Positions 25,647 through 33,915 of a stretch of DNA of 64,000 nt are shown piece by piece; position 1 is the stretch's first letter, and every line of letters starts with the position of its first letter. The stretch lies in the NCBI RefSeq assembly GCF_000424305.1, contig NZ_AUJQ01000010.1:1-64000 (forward strand), given 5' to 3'. The translations under genes were made by a program, and so were the position numbers. The stretch comes from Pseudobutyrivibrio ruminis AD2017. GTDB taxonomy: Bacteria > Bacillota > Clostridia > Lachnospirales > Lachnospiraceae. Under the pieces are notes generated by a model. It was not told where the DNA came from and ran no database searches. It saw nothing but the letters and a program-made list of their open reading frames with translations.

Positions 25647-26639
25647 ATGATTTCACAGATTTTAATTGTAGATGATGACCCTATAATTTTAAAAAGAGCC
25701 TGGAATACCCTTACAAGTGCGGGATTTAAGGTGGTGGTTTTGAAATCTGGAAAGGCGCTTTTAGAGTACACCATGGAAAATACGGCACCAGATCTTATCC
25801 TTATGGATATCAGTATGCCCGAAATGGATGGCTTTGAGGTGGTTGAGGAGCTGAGAAAGTGTGAGAGCAATTGGCGGGATACCCCTGTGATTTTTTTGAC
25901 TGCTAATGAAGATGAGGACACCGAAACTAAAGGACTTTCTCTTGGAGCAATGGATTTTATAAGAAAGCCATTTGTGCCTAGCGTGCTAGTGCTTAGAGTG
26001 AAGCACGCCGTTGAGCTTGTCCGACTTCAGAAAGATTTAGAGACCATGGTGGAAGAAAAAACAAAGGAAAATGAGAATTTGTTTATCCATGTCGTCGAGA
26101 GTCTTGCTGATGCTATCGATGCCAAGGACAATTACACAAAAGGTCATTCCGGACGTGTCGCAGTTTATTCAAAGGAGATTGCGCGAAGATATGGCTATGA
26201 TGAAAAGCAGCAGGAGCAGATTTTCATGATGGGGCTTCTTCATGATGTTGGAAAAATCGGAGTGCCTGATGAGGTTATAAATAAGCCTGGAAGGCTTACA
26301 GACGAGGAGTTTGCCAAGATAAAAAAGCACCCTGGTATTGGTGGAAAGATTCTTGGAAATATAAAGGAGATGCCGGAACTTGCAGCAGGCGCAAAATGGC
26401 ATCACGAAAGGTATGATGGAAAAGGTTATCCGGAGGGGCTATCTGGCGATGATATATCTGAGGAAGCCCGAATCATCGCAGTTGCCGATGCTTATGATGC
26501 CATGACCAGTAACCGTAGCTACAGGGGCGCTCTGCCAGTTGAAGTGGTCCGCGGAGAGATAGAAAAGGGCAAGGGCTCCCAGTTTGACCCTAGGTTTGCG
26601 GATATAATGTTAGAAATGATTGATGAAGGGATTACATAA
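25647..26639 (+). CDS. Response regulator with HD-GYP c-di-GMP phosphodiesterase domain
   Basis: The 330-residue protein has a receiver (D54 in ILMDISMP, K107) and an HD-GYP domain: HSGR (167-170), HD at 199-200 in LLHDVGKIGVPD, HHERYDGKGYP (252-262) and the DAYDAMTSNRSYR stretch. HD-GYP enzymes hydrolyse c-di-GMP. The variant YDGKGYP keeps the usual G-Y-P. Start 25,647 is chosen for GTGGAGGT; an upstream ATG at 25,614 has no site. With the kinase and Hpt genes it forms a phosphorelay output. Confidence 0.93.
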   Translation: MISQILIVDDDPIILKRAWNTLTSAGFKVVVLKSGKALLEYTMENTAPDLILMDISMPEMDGFEVVEELRKCESNWRDTPVIFLTANEDEDTETKGLSLGAMDFIRKPFVPSVLVLRVKHAVELVRLQKDLETMVEEKTKENENLFIHVVESLADAIDAKDNYTKGHSGRVAVYSKEIARRYGYDEKQQEQIFMMGLLHDVGKIGVPDEVINKPGRLTDEEFAKIKKHPGIGGKILGNIKEMPELAAGAKWHHERYDGKGYPEGLSGDDISEEARIIAVADAYDAMTSNRSYRGALPVEVVRGEIEKGKGSQFDPRFADIMLEMIDEGIT

Positions 26640-26693
26640 TATAAAGATAGCCAGTGGGGGAGTATATTGTTTTTTAGTTAGGAAATTTTCTAG

Positions 26694-26722
26694 TTGACAA
26701 ATGCCACGTCGAACGTTATATT
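26694..26722 (+). promoter_or_regulatory. Consensus promoter reading into hairpin array 1
   Basis: TTGACA (26,694-26,699), a 17-bp spacer and TATATT (26,717-26,722) make a nearly perfect sigma-A promoter. It lies 114 bases upstream of the first hairpin and 450 bases before the nuclease start, so the array would be transcribed in a long 5' leader. Confidence 0.75.
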
Positions 26723-26835
26723 ATCATCTGAGTAATGAAAAATAATCTATTTTTATCACTTTATGGCAGGGTAGTTCATTTCGCCATAGTTATCCCATTG
26801 TGATTTTTTATTTTTCTGGTGTGTTTTTTTGATTA

Positions 26836-27146
26836 ATGCAACCCAAAGGGGATTTTTTCTACTGAGGGATGATTCTAAGATTTTAAGTATGCATCCCATT
26901 CGCAGGAAAAACATATTTGGGATGTATAGCCGAATAAGCTGAATCATCCCATTTGGAAAAACGTGCTAATTGGGATGATTTCTGCGATACTTGAGCAATG
27001 TTGTAGAGGGGGGATAAGAGGTTTTTCTGGTAAACACTTGAAAAACATGCATCCCAAAAGCACAAAAAGTGCATATGGGATGCATAGTGAGAAAATAAAA
27101 TATTTTTCAATCATCCCAAAAAACAAAAAACGCTGATAGGGATGAT
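26836..27146 (+). repeat. Five-hairpin array 1 (leader of nuclease gene)
   Basis: Five imperfect hairpins of about 38-40 nt start at 26,836, 26,889, 26,943, 27,047 and 27,110. Arms are ATGCATCCC/GGGATGCAT, or in units 3 and 5 ATCATCCC/GGGATGAT with both arms changed together. Loops are A-rich, often with GC/GC or GCAC/GTGC inner pairs. A 66-bp spacer with GTAGAGGGG separates units 3 and 4. The array ends 24 bases before the nuclease start. The stretch 26,640-27,170 has no other gene. Confidence 0.9.
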
Positions 27147-27170
27147 TTTAGAAAGGAATTAAAGGAAATA

Positions 27171-27968
27171 TTGAGAAATTATAGGAAAGAGCTAGAGGCT
27201 CAGTTGAAAGAACTGGATGGTTTGATAAAAGAAAATGGGAAGAACCTGGCAAAACTAAAGAATCTACCAGAGTTTGGAGTAAAAGCATCTACTGCGCGTG
27301 GCAGTCATCAATATTATTTGGTAGATAAAGAAACTGGGAAGCGAGAATATGCTGGCTTTGCAAAAGCAAAGCTTGTTAATAGATTGATTCAGAGGGATTA
27401 TGCTATCGCAGTAGATAAGAAATTAGTTGAATTAAGAAAGAAACTAAGTAAATTTATTGCAAATTATGATATAGCCGAGATTGATGATTTATATGAGAAA
27501 TTGTCTGCGGCGAGAAGGAGTTTGGTAGTTCCTATAATAGAGCCAATTGATGTGTATATTCAAAATTGGTTAGAACAACATCCAGGCCAGCAGAATTCAT
27601 ATCCAGAAGAAGGAATATATCGTGCAAACAAAGGTGAGATGGTTCGTTCTAAATCAGAGAAGATTATTGCCGATGCATTGTCAAAGTATAATGTACCATA
27701 TCAATACGAGCCTATGCTTGAATTAGGATATAACACCATATATCCTGATTTTGTAGCCCTTAATGTTAGGACACGTAAGACAATTTATTGGGAACACCTA
27801 GGAATTGTTTCAGATATAGAGTATGCTACGAAGAACTTTAAGAAGGTACAGGATTATGAGAAAAATGGTTACATACTTGGTAGAGATCTGATTACGACTA
27901 TGGAGTCGGCTGATTCACCAATTGATGTAAAGCTAGTTGAAGAAAAAATAAAAGAGTTTTTGCTGTAG
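27171..27968 (+). CDS. PD-(D/E)XK-like nuclease, unassigned family
   Basis: A 265-residue protein. The N-terminus is helical/coiled coil (1-30), then a small beta part (HQYYLVDKETGKREYAGF, 46-63) and another helical part. The C-terminal domain looks like a restriction-endonuclease fold: SKSEKIIAD (E163), YPDF (D193) and IYWEHLG (E208, with H209 where lysine is usual). The start is TTG with AAAGGAA upstream. It has a close paralogue at 46,525 in operon with RecQ. Here it stands alone behind hairpin array 1. Role unknown; a repair or defence nuclease is plausible. Confidence 0.65.
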   Translation: MRNYRKELEAQLKELDGLIKENGKNLAKLKNLPEFGVKASTARGSHQYYLVDKETGKREYAGFAKAKLVNRLIQRDYAIAVDKKLVELRKKLSKFIANYDIAEIDDLYEKLSAARRSLVVPIIEPIDVYIQNWLEQHPGQQNSYPEEGIYRANKGEMVRSKSEKIIADALSKYNVPYQYEPMLELGYNTIYPDFVALNVRTRKTIYWEHLGIVSDIEYATKNFKKVQDYEKNGYILGRDLITTMESADSPIDVKLVEEKIKEFLL

Positions 27969-27990
27969 TTTTGATGCTACAGCTTTTTTA
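27962..27990 (+). terminator. Terminator after nuclease gene
   Basis: GCTGTAG/CTACAGC stem with an eight-base loop followed by seven T. It overlaps the stop codon. Confidence 0.85.
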
Positions 27991-28109
27991 TTTTAAATCG
28001 GAGGAAGCATAATATTGGTGGACAACATAATACTTTTGTTGTTTAGATAGGTGCTATTTGTTAGAATGTCGTTAGGACAGGCGGAGAGTTTATTGAAAGG
28101 GAAAACTAT

Positions 28110-28592
28110 ATGCGAGTAATCGAAAAAGCTACAACAAAAGACAAAGACGAAATTCTTAAACTATATAAATCCCAGCTGGGTAGAAAATATTGCCCATGGA
28201 ATGAAGACTATCCTTCAATGGAAACAATCGATTTTGATTTATCTAGAGATGCGTTACTTGTAATGCGAGAAGAGGGCAAGATAATTGCTGCAATATCTGT
28301 TGATGACGATGAAGAGATTAATAATTTAAAGTGTTGGACATCTGAATTACAACCTGGCGGAGAACTTTCACGTCTTGCAGTTAGCCCTGATTGTCAAAGT
28401 AAGGGCTTAGCAAAAGAAATGATAGAAAAAGGCTTGGAAGAGCTTAAAGACAGAAGCTACAAAAGCCTGCATTTCTTGGTAAATAGACATAATTTAAAAG
28501 CACTTAAATGTTATGCTGCCTTTCCATTTAACAAGGTTGGCGAGTGCGAGATATATGAGCAGCCAATGCTTTGCTATGAGATGGAATTGTAA
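28110..28592 (+). CDS. GNAT-family N-acetyltransferase
   Basis: A 160-residue acetyl-CoA transferase. The GNAT core has ALLVMREEGKIIAAISVDDDEE (strands 2-3), then ELSRLAVSPDCQSKGLAKEMIEKGL (about 91-115), which holds the acetyl-CoA loop Q-x-x-G-L-A, and NLKALKCYAAFPFNKVGE near the end. The substrate is unknown. A GAAAGGG site precedes the ATG. It is a single gene with no clear partners. Confidence 0.88.
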   Translation: MRVIEKATTKDKDEILKLYKSQLGRKYCPWNEDYPSMETIDFDLSRDALLVMREEGKIIAAISVDDDEEINNLKCWTSELQPGGELSRLAVSPDCQSKGLAKEMIEKGLEELKDRSYKSLHFLVNRHNLKALKCYAAFPFNKVGECEIYEQPMLCYEMEL

Positions 28593-28674
28593 TGGATATC
28601 AGGGATAGTGGGCTTATTAAAACGCAAGATATGAGTTAGCAGCAGAATGGATTTGAAGAAAGGAGAAAAATGTT

Positions 28675-29358
28675 TTGGAGGGTAGGCCAATTACTACTTT
28701 GTTTATGCTAATGTCGGTTGATGGCAAGATTAGTCCGGGGGCATCTGATGATTTAGATGTGGATAAGGACTTTCCTAACATCACAGGCTTGAAAGAGGGA
28801 CTGCCTCAGTATTATGAGATAGAGCAGACAACTGATTTATGGTCATTTAATACAGGAAGGGTTCAGGCGAAAATGGGGGTTAATGAAAAGTCCATGCCTG
28901 AGAAGACACCTGTTTCATTTGTGCTATTAGATAACAATCATTTGACAGAACATGGGGTAAAGTATTTTTGCGCGAAGTCAAAAGAGTTTGTATTGATAAC
29001 AACAAATAAGGATCATCCGGCTTTCGATGTCAGCGAAGAGAACCTTCAAATCATCTATCAGGACTCATTATCTCTTGAAGATGCGCTGATAGAACTTAGA
29101 GAAAAATATGGATGTGAGCGAATTACAATCCAAAGTGGAGGAACTGTTAATGGAATGTTCCTTCGCCAAAAACTGTTTGATTATGTTGATATTGTTGTAG
29201 CGCCAGTACTGATTGGTGGAAAAGAGACATCTACACTGATAGATGGAAGTTCTATAGTAAAAGAAGATGAACTTGATAAATTGGGTGTGTTAAGTTTCAT
29301 TGGATGCGATGTGCTTAAAAATTCATATATTAGGCTTAGATATAAGGTGGTTTCATGA
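28675..29358 (+). CDS. RibD C-terminal / dihydrofolate reductase-like protein
   Basis: A 227-residue protein with the RibD_C fold: RPITTLFMLMSVDGKISPG (4-22), IQSGGTVNGMFLRQKLFDYVDIVVAPVLIGGKETSTLIDG (about 156-196). Such proteins reduce pyrimidine or related substrates with NADPH. The start is TTG with AAAGGAG nine bases upstream; an ATG six bases earlier is out of frame. It lacks the deaminase half of RibD, so it is probably a stand-alone reductase of unknown substrate. Confidence 0.8.
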   Translation: MEGRPITTLFMLMSVDGKISPGASDDLDVDKDFPNITGLKEGLPQYYEIEQTTDLWSFNTGRVQAKMGVNEKSMPEKTPVSFVLLDNNHLTEHGVKYFCAKSKEFVLITTNKDHPAFDVSEENLQIIYQDSLSLEDALIELREKYGCERITIQSGGTVNGMFLRQKLFDYVDIVVAPVLIGGKETSTLIDGSSIVKEDELDKLGVLSFIGCDVLKNSYIRLRYKVVS

Positions 29359-29423
29359 GGTTGAAAAACACAAGGACATTATTGGTTAGAACAAACAAGC
29401 CAGTAGAAAAATTGAGGTTTTAA

Positions 29424-30236
29424 ATGTTGATTAACATAGGAGAATTTGATTGTACTGAGTGTTGGGATGGTGTCTTTTACAAAAAGCTCGCCAACTACCC
29501 TTATATTACAGAATGGGAAATTCAAACCATATTGGATTTTGAAAGTTATGAGCAAAGGAATGGCAGGGAGTGCACTATAGAAGCAACTGATTCCATAGTC
29601 AGAGCTATTGATAATTATAGGTCAATTTACGAGGCGGGCGAGCGTGTAGCAGTTCCAAAAAAGATTACAGAATGTGTAGCCTGCCCAAGGTATAAAGGAT
29701 GTATGACGGATTTCGTTTGCCATACGGCACCTATTGAAAATGCTGTAAAGATTTTTGAATGTGGGGCTTTACAAGCACCTACCAAATGGAGAGGTGTTTC
29801 GGCATCGGTATTAAAAGCAGAAAGCAGTAATGCAGCAAATGACCCAGAAGATTATTTTGATTATGTAATGTTTGCATGGGGAAACTGTCAGGCCGGGGAC
29901 CGATTGGTTATGGAGAGGAAGCTGAAACATTTTCCTACAGAAGAAGATTTAAGCACATACTTTACACCAGGAGTAAGATTTTTCTTTCGGTATGATGAAA
30001 TTGTAAAACATCCAAATGCAACATTTGAGGGCGTATTACCACTAAAGATTAAGGAAGAAGTAAAATTGTCTGATTGGATTGATACTATTATTATTTCATC
30101 GGCTGAAAGAGCAGTGTTTGAAGCAATCATTCCATATGATTTGGAGAGTAGGACATTTTATTTAGACAATGATTGTACGGACATATGGGGATGGTCAGAA
30201 AAGGTATACGAGTTTGTGAAAAGCCGAGAACATTGA
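29424..30236 (+). CDS. Uncharacterised protein, possible ADP-ribosyltransferase-like fold
   Basis: A 270-residue protein conserved-looking but not assigned. The middle has a cysteine pair region (ECVACPRYKGCMTDFVCHTAPIENAVKIFECGAL, about 93-126). The phrase CHTAPIENAVKIFECGAL loosely resembles the H-T-x-x-N-x-x-x-I-x-x-x-G-x-L opening of DarT-type ADP-ribosyltransferases. YVMFAWGNCQAGDRLVMERKL follows. This similarity is weak. Four cysteines (95, 98, 104, 110) could bind zinc. It is the last gene before hairpin array 2. Confidence 0.5.
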   Translation: MLINIGEFDCTECWDGVFYKKLANYPYITEWEIQTILDFESYEQRNGRECTIEATDSIVRAIDNYRSIYEAGERVAVPKKITECVACPRYKGCMTDFVCHTAPIENAVKIFECGALQAPTKWRGVSASVLKAESSNAANDPEDYFDYVMFAWGNCQAGDRLVMERKLKHFPTEEDLSTYFTPGVRFFFRYDEIVKHPNATFEGVLPLKIKEEVKLSDWIDTIIISSAERAVFEAIIPYDLESRTFYLDNDCTDIWGWSEKVYEFVKSREH

Positions 30237-30269
30237 AAATGTATCTAGGATTAGTTTGATTTTGTTAAA

Positions 30270-30579
30270 ATGCAACCTAAATGAGGTTTTTTAAGTTTCA
30301 GGATGATTGTGATATTTTAGGAATGCAACCCATTTGTTTAAAAACCTTGTTTGGGATGCATAGTCGAATTAGTAGATGCATCCCATATGCGAAAAAAAGC
30401 TAATAGGGATGATTCCTGCGGTGCTTAAGTGGTTTTGTAGAGGGGAAATCAGAAACTTTCTTGATAAATACATGAAATGTATGCAACCCAAAAGCATAAA
30501 AAGTGCAAATGGGATGCATAGCGAAAAAATAAAAAATTTTTCATGCATCCCAAAAGTAAAAAAATGCTCAGAGGGATGA
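30270..30579 (+). repeat. Five-hairpin array 2
   Basis: Five hairpins start at 30,270, 30,323, 30,376, 30,481 and 30,543, offsets matching array 1 within a base. Arms are ATGCAACC or ATGCATCCC with GGGATGCAT/GGGATGAT. Both the 66-bp spacer (TTGTAGAGGGG) and the 3' tail (GGAATTAAAGGA then ATATTG) are homologous to array 1, but the next gene is a GNAT acetyltransferase rather than the nuclease. No promoter as good as that of array 1 was seen. Confidence 0.88.
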
Positions 30580-30624
30580 CTTTGAAACGGAATTAAAGGA
30601 GAAATATTGGGAGGAGACATGCAA

Positions 30625-31110
30625 ATGAGTGATAAAATACGTATTGAAGAAATACCGGTCAGCAAGATAGATGATTTTTGGAAAATCCATATTAAGTATC
30701 TCGTTGATGACGACATCATAAGTGACGAAGAAGACATAGATTATTTTTCAGGAGAAGAATATCGTGGAATCATAAAGGAACATATGGAGCGAGCTGTTGA
30801 TAAGCATCATATGATTTACTTTGTGAGTGAAGAAAAGAAGATAGGTGCCGCACAATATAACACATATTCAAGTGAAGATGGTAAGTGTTTTATTCTGGAT
30901 TTTTGGGTGTTCCCGGAATTCAGAAATAAGGGATTGGGCCATGAATGTTTTAAAGCTTTGGAGCAATATACAAAGCAGGATGGTGCGGTTTACTATGAAA
31001 TCAACAGTACGAAAGAAGATTCGGTACGATTCTGGAAATCTCTTGGATTTATAGAGAATGGAAAAGATGAGTATGATATGCCACTGTACATAAAGAAAAT
31101 GGAGGGGTAA
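30625..31110 (+). CDS. GNAT-family N-acetyltransferase
   Basis: A 161-residue acetyltransferase: YFVSEEKKIGAAQYNTY, FILDFWVFPEFRNKGLGHECFKAL (R-N-K-G-L-G acetyl-CoA loop, about 92-103) and YYEINSTKEDSVRFWKSLGF. ATG 30625 is chosen with GGGAGGAG eight bases upstream; ATG 30619 is too close to that site. Its leader is array 2, with a 5' region homologous to the nuclease leader. The stop abuts the next ATG. Confidence 0.88.
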   Translation: MSDKIRIEEIPVSKIDDFWKIHIKYLVDDDIISDEEDIDYFSGEEYRGIIKEHMERAVDKHHMIYFVSEEKKIGAAQYNTYSSEDGKCFILDFWVFPEFRNKGLGHECFKALEQYTKQDGAVYYEINSTKEDSVRFWKSLGFIENGKDEYDMPLYIKKMEG

Positions 31111-31989
31111 ATGCATTTCGTAAATGCGAAGGGGATATTAACTTCAAATAATGGCCGATGCGGCATGAACATATATCGTGGCTGCACCCACGGCTGCATT
31201 TATTGTGATAGCAGAAGCAAATGCTATCAGTTTACCCATGCCTTTGAGGATATTGAGGTGAAGAGCAATGCCCCAGAGCTTTTGGAAGCCGCCCTTAAAT
31301 CCAAAAGAAAGAAATGTATGATTGGCACAGGCTCCATGTCTGACCCGTATATGCCCTGTGAAGAGCAGCTAAAGCTTACAAGACAGTGCTTAGAAATCAT
31401 TTCAAGATATGAATTTGGCATCGCTATTCAGACCAAGTCGGACAGGATTCTTAGAGATATTGATTTGCTGGATGAAATCAATCAGAAGGCCAAGGCTGTA
31501 GTGCAGATGACATTGACCACTTACGACGATGACTTGTGCGCTATTATAGAACCAAATGTCTGCAACACAAAGCGCAGAATACAGGTGCTAGAGGAGATGC
31601 AAAAACATGGTATTCCTACAGTGGTTTGGCTGACACCAATTCTTCCTTTTATAAACGATACAGAAGAAAACGTAAATGCGATACTTGAAGAATGCATCCG
31701 AGTGGGTGTGAAGGGCATTATATGTTTTGATATGGGCGTGACCCTGAGGGAAGGTGACAGGGAATATTTTTATGAGGCATTGGATAAAAATTTTCCAGGA
31801 CTAAAAGAAAAATACATTAAAACTTATGACAACTCATATAATGTACCTAGCCCTAATAATTCAAAGCTTATGCGACTTTTTGAGGATACCTGTAAAGCTC
31901 ATAACATCCTTTATAAGCCTAATGATTGCTTCAGATTTATGAATGATTTGCCTGAGAGATATGAACAGCTGACGCTGGATTTGCTATAA
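31111..31989 (+). CDS. SplB-like radical SAM protein
   Basis: The 292-residue enzyme has the radical SAM cluster CTHGCIYC (CxxxCxxC, about 25-32) preceded by MNIYRGC, and MIGTGSMSDPYMPCEE typical of the spore photoproduct lyase-related group. It has the generic layout of SPL-family radical SAM proteins of unknown substrate rather than true SplB. A GGAGGGG site lies in the end of the acetyltransferase gene, so the two are coupled. Confidence 0.85.
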   Translation: MHFVNAKGILTSNNGRCGMNIYRGCTHGCIYCDSRSKCYQFTHAFEDIEVKSNAPELLEAALKSKRKKCMIGTGSMSDPYMPCEEQLKLTRQCLEIISRYEFGIAIQTKSDRILRDIDLLDEINQKAKAVVQMTLTTYDDDLCAIIEPNVCNTKRRIQVLEEMQKHGIPTVVWLTPILPFINDTEENVNAILEECIRVGVKGIICFDMGVTLREGDREYFYEALDKNFPGLKEKYIKTYDNSYNVPSPNNSKLMRLFEDTCKAHNILYKPNDCFRFMNDLPERYEQLTLDLL

Positions 31990-32028
31990 TCAAATGAGGA
32001 GTTAGTTGGCAATCATTGGAGGGATAAA

Positions 32029-32709
32029 ATGGAAATAAATACGCAGAAGCTTTTTTGTTCAGCACTAATTAAATTTTTCGCAGGCGTAATATTAGTAGGA
32101 TTATTGCTATTTCCAGCGGCAGGAAGCTTTGCATTTTGGCAGGCTTGGCTTTTTATGGGAGTACTTTTTATCCCTATGTTTGTGGCGGGGCTTATATTGA
32201 TGAAGAAAAATCCTTCTCTTTTGCGAAAGCGATTAAACGCAAAGGAAGAGCAGATGGAGCAAAAAGAGGTGGTTTTGTTCAGCGGACTGATGTTTTTAGC
32301 TTCATTTGTAGTGGCAGGTTTAAATTTCAGATTCGCTTGGATTGTGCTACCAGCTTGGGTAACGATTGTAGGCACAGTGTTTTTCCTAATTGCGTATGTG
32401 CTGTACGCTGAGGTGCTTAGGGAAAATGAATATCTTTCAAGAACAATAGAAGTGCAGGAAGGCCAAAAGGTGGTAGACACAGGGCTTTATGGAATCGTGC
32501 GCCATCCTATGTATATGGCAACAATTTTTTTGTTCCTTTCTATGCCAATTATTCTCGGCTCTATTGTTTCATTTCTGATAATGCTCTTATATATTCCAAT
32601 AATTGCAAAGCGCATTAGAAATGAGGAAAAGGTCCTAGAAGAGGGGCTTGATGGATACAAGCTGTACAAAGAGAAGGTAAAATATAGGATTATTCCATTT
32701 GTGTGGTAA
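32029..32709 (+). CDS. Isoprenylcysteine carboxyl methyltransferase-family membrane protein
   Basis: A 226-residue protein with about five membrane helices and the family C-terminal signature GIVRHPMYMATIFLFLSMPIILGS (about 155-178), then RIRNEEKVLEEGLDGYKLYKEKVKYRIIPF. These bacterial ICMT relatives are SAM-dependent or of unknown activity. A GGAGGG site precedes ATG. It overlaps the frame of the next gene, whose better start is 12 bases further. Confidence 0.85.
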   Translation: MEINTQKLFCSALIKFFAGVILVGLLLFPAAGSFAFWQAWLFMGVLFIPMFVAGLILMKKNPSLLRKRLNAKEEQMEQKEVVLFSGLMFLASFVVAGLNFRFAWIVLPAWVTIVGTVFFLIAYVLYAEVLRENEYLSRTIEVQEGQKVVDTGLYGIVRHPMYMATIFLFLSMPIILGSIVSFLIMLLYIPIIAKRIRNEEKVLEEGLDGYKLYKEKVKYRIIPFVW

Positions 32710-32720
32710 AAGGGGGATTA

Positions 32721-33350
32721 ATGAAAACTAGAGAAGAAGCGTTAAGCTACGGTCTTACATTTCCATATACCTATCAGGAGGCGCCATTTCACGATCCAAA
32801 CTGGCAGCTGATTAGGGTGAAGCCCAGCAAAAAGGCTTTCCTTTGGTCCTACGAAAAGGATGGGCAGATTTGTCTAAATCTGAAATGTGACCCGGAGTGG
32901 CGTGATTTCTGGAGACGCACCTACGAAGCCGTAATTCCTGGTTATCACCAGAACAAGGAGCATTGGAACACTGTGATTTTGGACGGTAGCATCCCAGATG
33001 AGGATGTGAAACGTATGATTGCAGAAAGCTATGATTTGGTGACAGATTCTCCTACAAAACGTATATACGAAGCAGTGAAACACATTCCTCAGGGAAAGGT
33101 TGCTACCTACGGTCAGGTGGCCACTATGGCGGGCAATCCTAAAATGAGCCGTGCTGTAGGAAATGCCCTTCACAAGAATCCCGATTTTGAAAACATTCCT
33201 TGCTATCGAGTGGTAAATTCTAAAGGCGAGCTTGCTGGCGAGTACGTGTTTGGCGGCGCCTGGGCCCAGAAGGAGCTGTTGGAAGCTGATGGAATCGTTG
33301 TTGAAAACGGGAAGGTAGATTTGACTAAATATGGAATGGAAATCGAATAA
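32721..33350 (+). CDS. MmcQ/YjbR and alkyltransferase fusion protein
   Basis: This 209-residue protein joins an N-terminal MmcQ/YjbR domain (SYGLTFPYTYQEAPFHDPNWQLIRV..KKAFLW, about 8-110) to a C-terminal O6-alkylguanine alkyltransferase-like DNA-binding domain (KRIYEAVKHIPQGKVATYGQVA, then IPCYRVVNSKGELAGEY). The motif is PCYRV rather than PCHRV: the acceptor cysteine is present but the histidine is tyrosine. It may bind alkylated DNA with limited transfer. ATG 32721 follows GGGGG; an upstream GTG at 32,703 is less likely. Confidence 0.85.
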   Translation: MKTREEALSYGLTFPYTYQEAPFHDPNWQLIRVKPSKKAFLWSYEKDGQICLNLKCDPEWRDFWRRTYEAVIPGYHQNKEHWNTVILDGSIPDEDVKRMIAESYDLVTDSPTKRIYEAVKHIPQGKVATYGQVATMAGNPKMSRAVGNALHKNPDFENIPCYRVVNSKGELAGEYVFGGAWAQKELLEADGIVVENGKVDLTKYGMEIE

Positions 33351-33837
33351 GGAAAAATTTATTACACATATAAAAAATATTATCGGGATTATCATAAAGT
33401 ATTTAAAATACTCCATCATCGATGGCATCATTATTGGAGTTGTAAACTATCTTTTTATGCTCTATATGGAAATGCCATGGAAGATAGGGATTTCTATTTT
33501 GATGGGAATTACAAATCTGATTCCAAGTGTAGGACCTGTTATTGGTGCAATAATTGGTGGTGTGGTTCTAGCCTTTTATGATATTAAGCAGGCGCTGTGG
33601 CTGTTGACATTTACAGTTGTCCTCCAAACAATCGATGGCCTTATTATTAAGCCAAAACTATTTGGAGATAGCTTTGGAATCTCAGGCGTATGGATGCTGA
33701 TTGCTATGATTGTCGGTGGCGGAGTGTTTGGTGTTTTAGGAATCATTTTTGTGGTACCTGTAGTTGCAATAGTGAAATATTTGATAAAAAATGTTTACTT
33801 GCCATACAAACATAAGGAAGATTTCAAGAAAGATTAA
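33331..33837 (+). CDS. AI-2E family transporter, N-terminally truncated
   Basis: The 168-residue product matches only the C-terminal half of AI-2E-type permeases: ILMGITNLIPSVGPVIGAIIGGVVLAFYD (about 50-78), then VLQTIDGLIIKPKLFGDSFGISGVWMLIAMIVGGGVFGVLGIIFVVPVVAIVKYL. Intact members have about 350 residues. The frame opens inside the end of the previous gene (20-base overlap) with no visible ribosome site. It is probably a decayed remnant, though a small four-helix product could be made. Confidence 0.7.
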   Translation: MEWKSNKEKFITHIKNIIGIIIKYLKYSIIDGIIIGVVNYLFMLYMEMPWKIGISILMGITNLIPSVGPVIGAIIGGVVLAFYDIKQALWLLTFTVVLQTIDGLIIKPKLFGDSFGISGVWMLIAMIVGGGVFGVLGIIFVVPVVAIVKYLIKNVYLPYKHKEDFKKD

Positions 33838-33845
33838 AAAAGGTG

Positions 33846-33876
33846 TTGACCTTGCCCTTGGGGCAGCCCTTAACAT
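33846..33876 (+). promoter_or_regulatory. MerR-type promoter with 19-bp spacer
   Basis: TTGACC (33,846) and TAACAT (33,871) are 19 bp apart, the overlong spacing typical of MerR-controlled promoters. The spacer holds a GC-rich partial dyad CTTGCCC-N2-GGGGCAG. It drives the MerR fusion gene that follows, so the protein is likely autoregulated. Confidence 0.75.
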
Positions 33877-33915
33877 AAGACTCAACAAGAAAACACTTAA
33901 GAAATGGAGGGCATT

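Noticed and set aside
26836-27968. Array 1 plus nuclease as a standard type III toxin-antitoxin (ToxIN-like) locus
   Set aside because: ToxI repeats are about 35-nt direct repeats forming pseudoknots, and the protein lacks a ToxN fold; kept only as an analogy.
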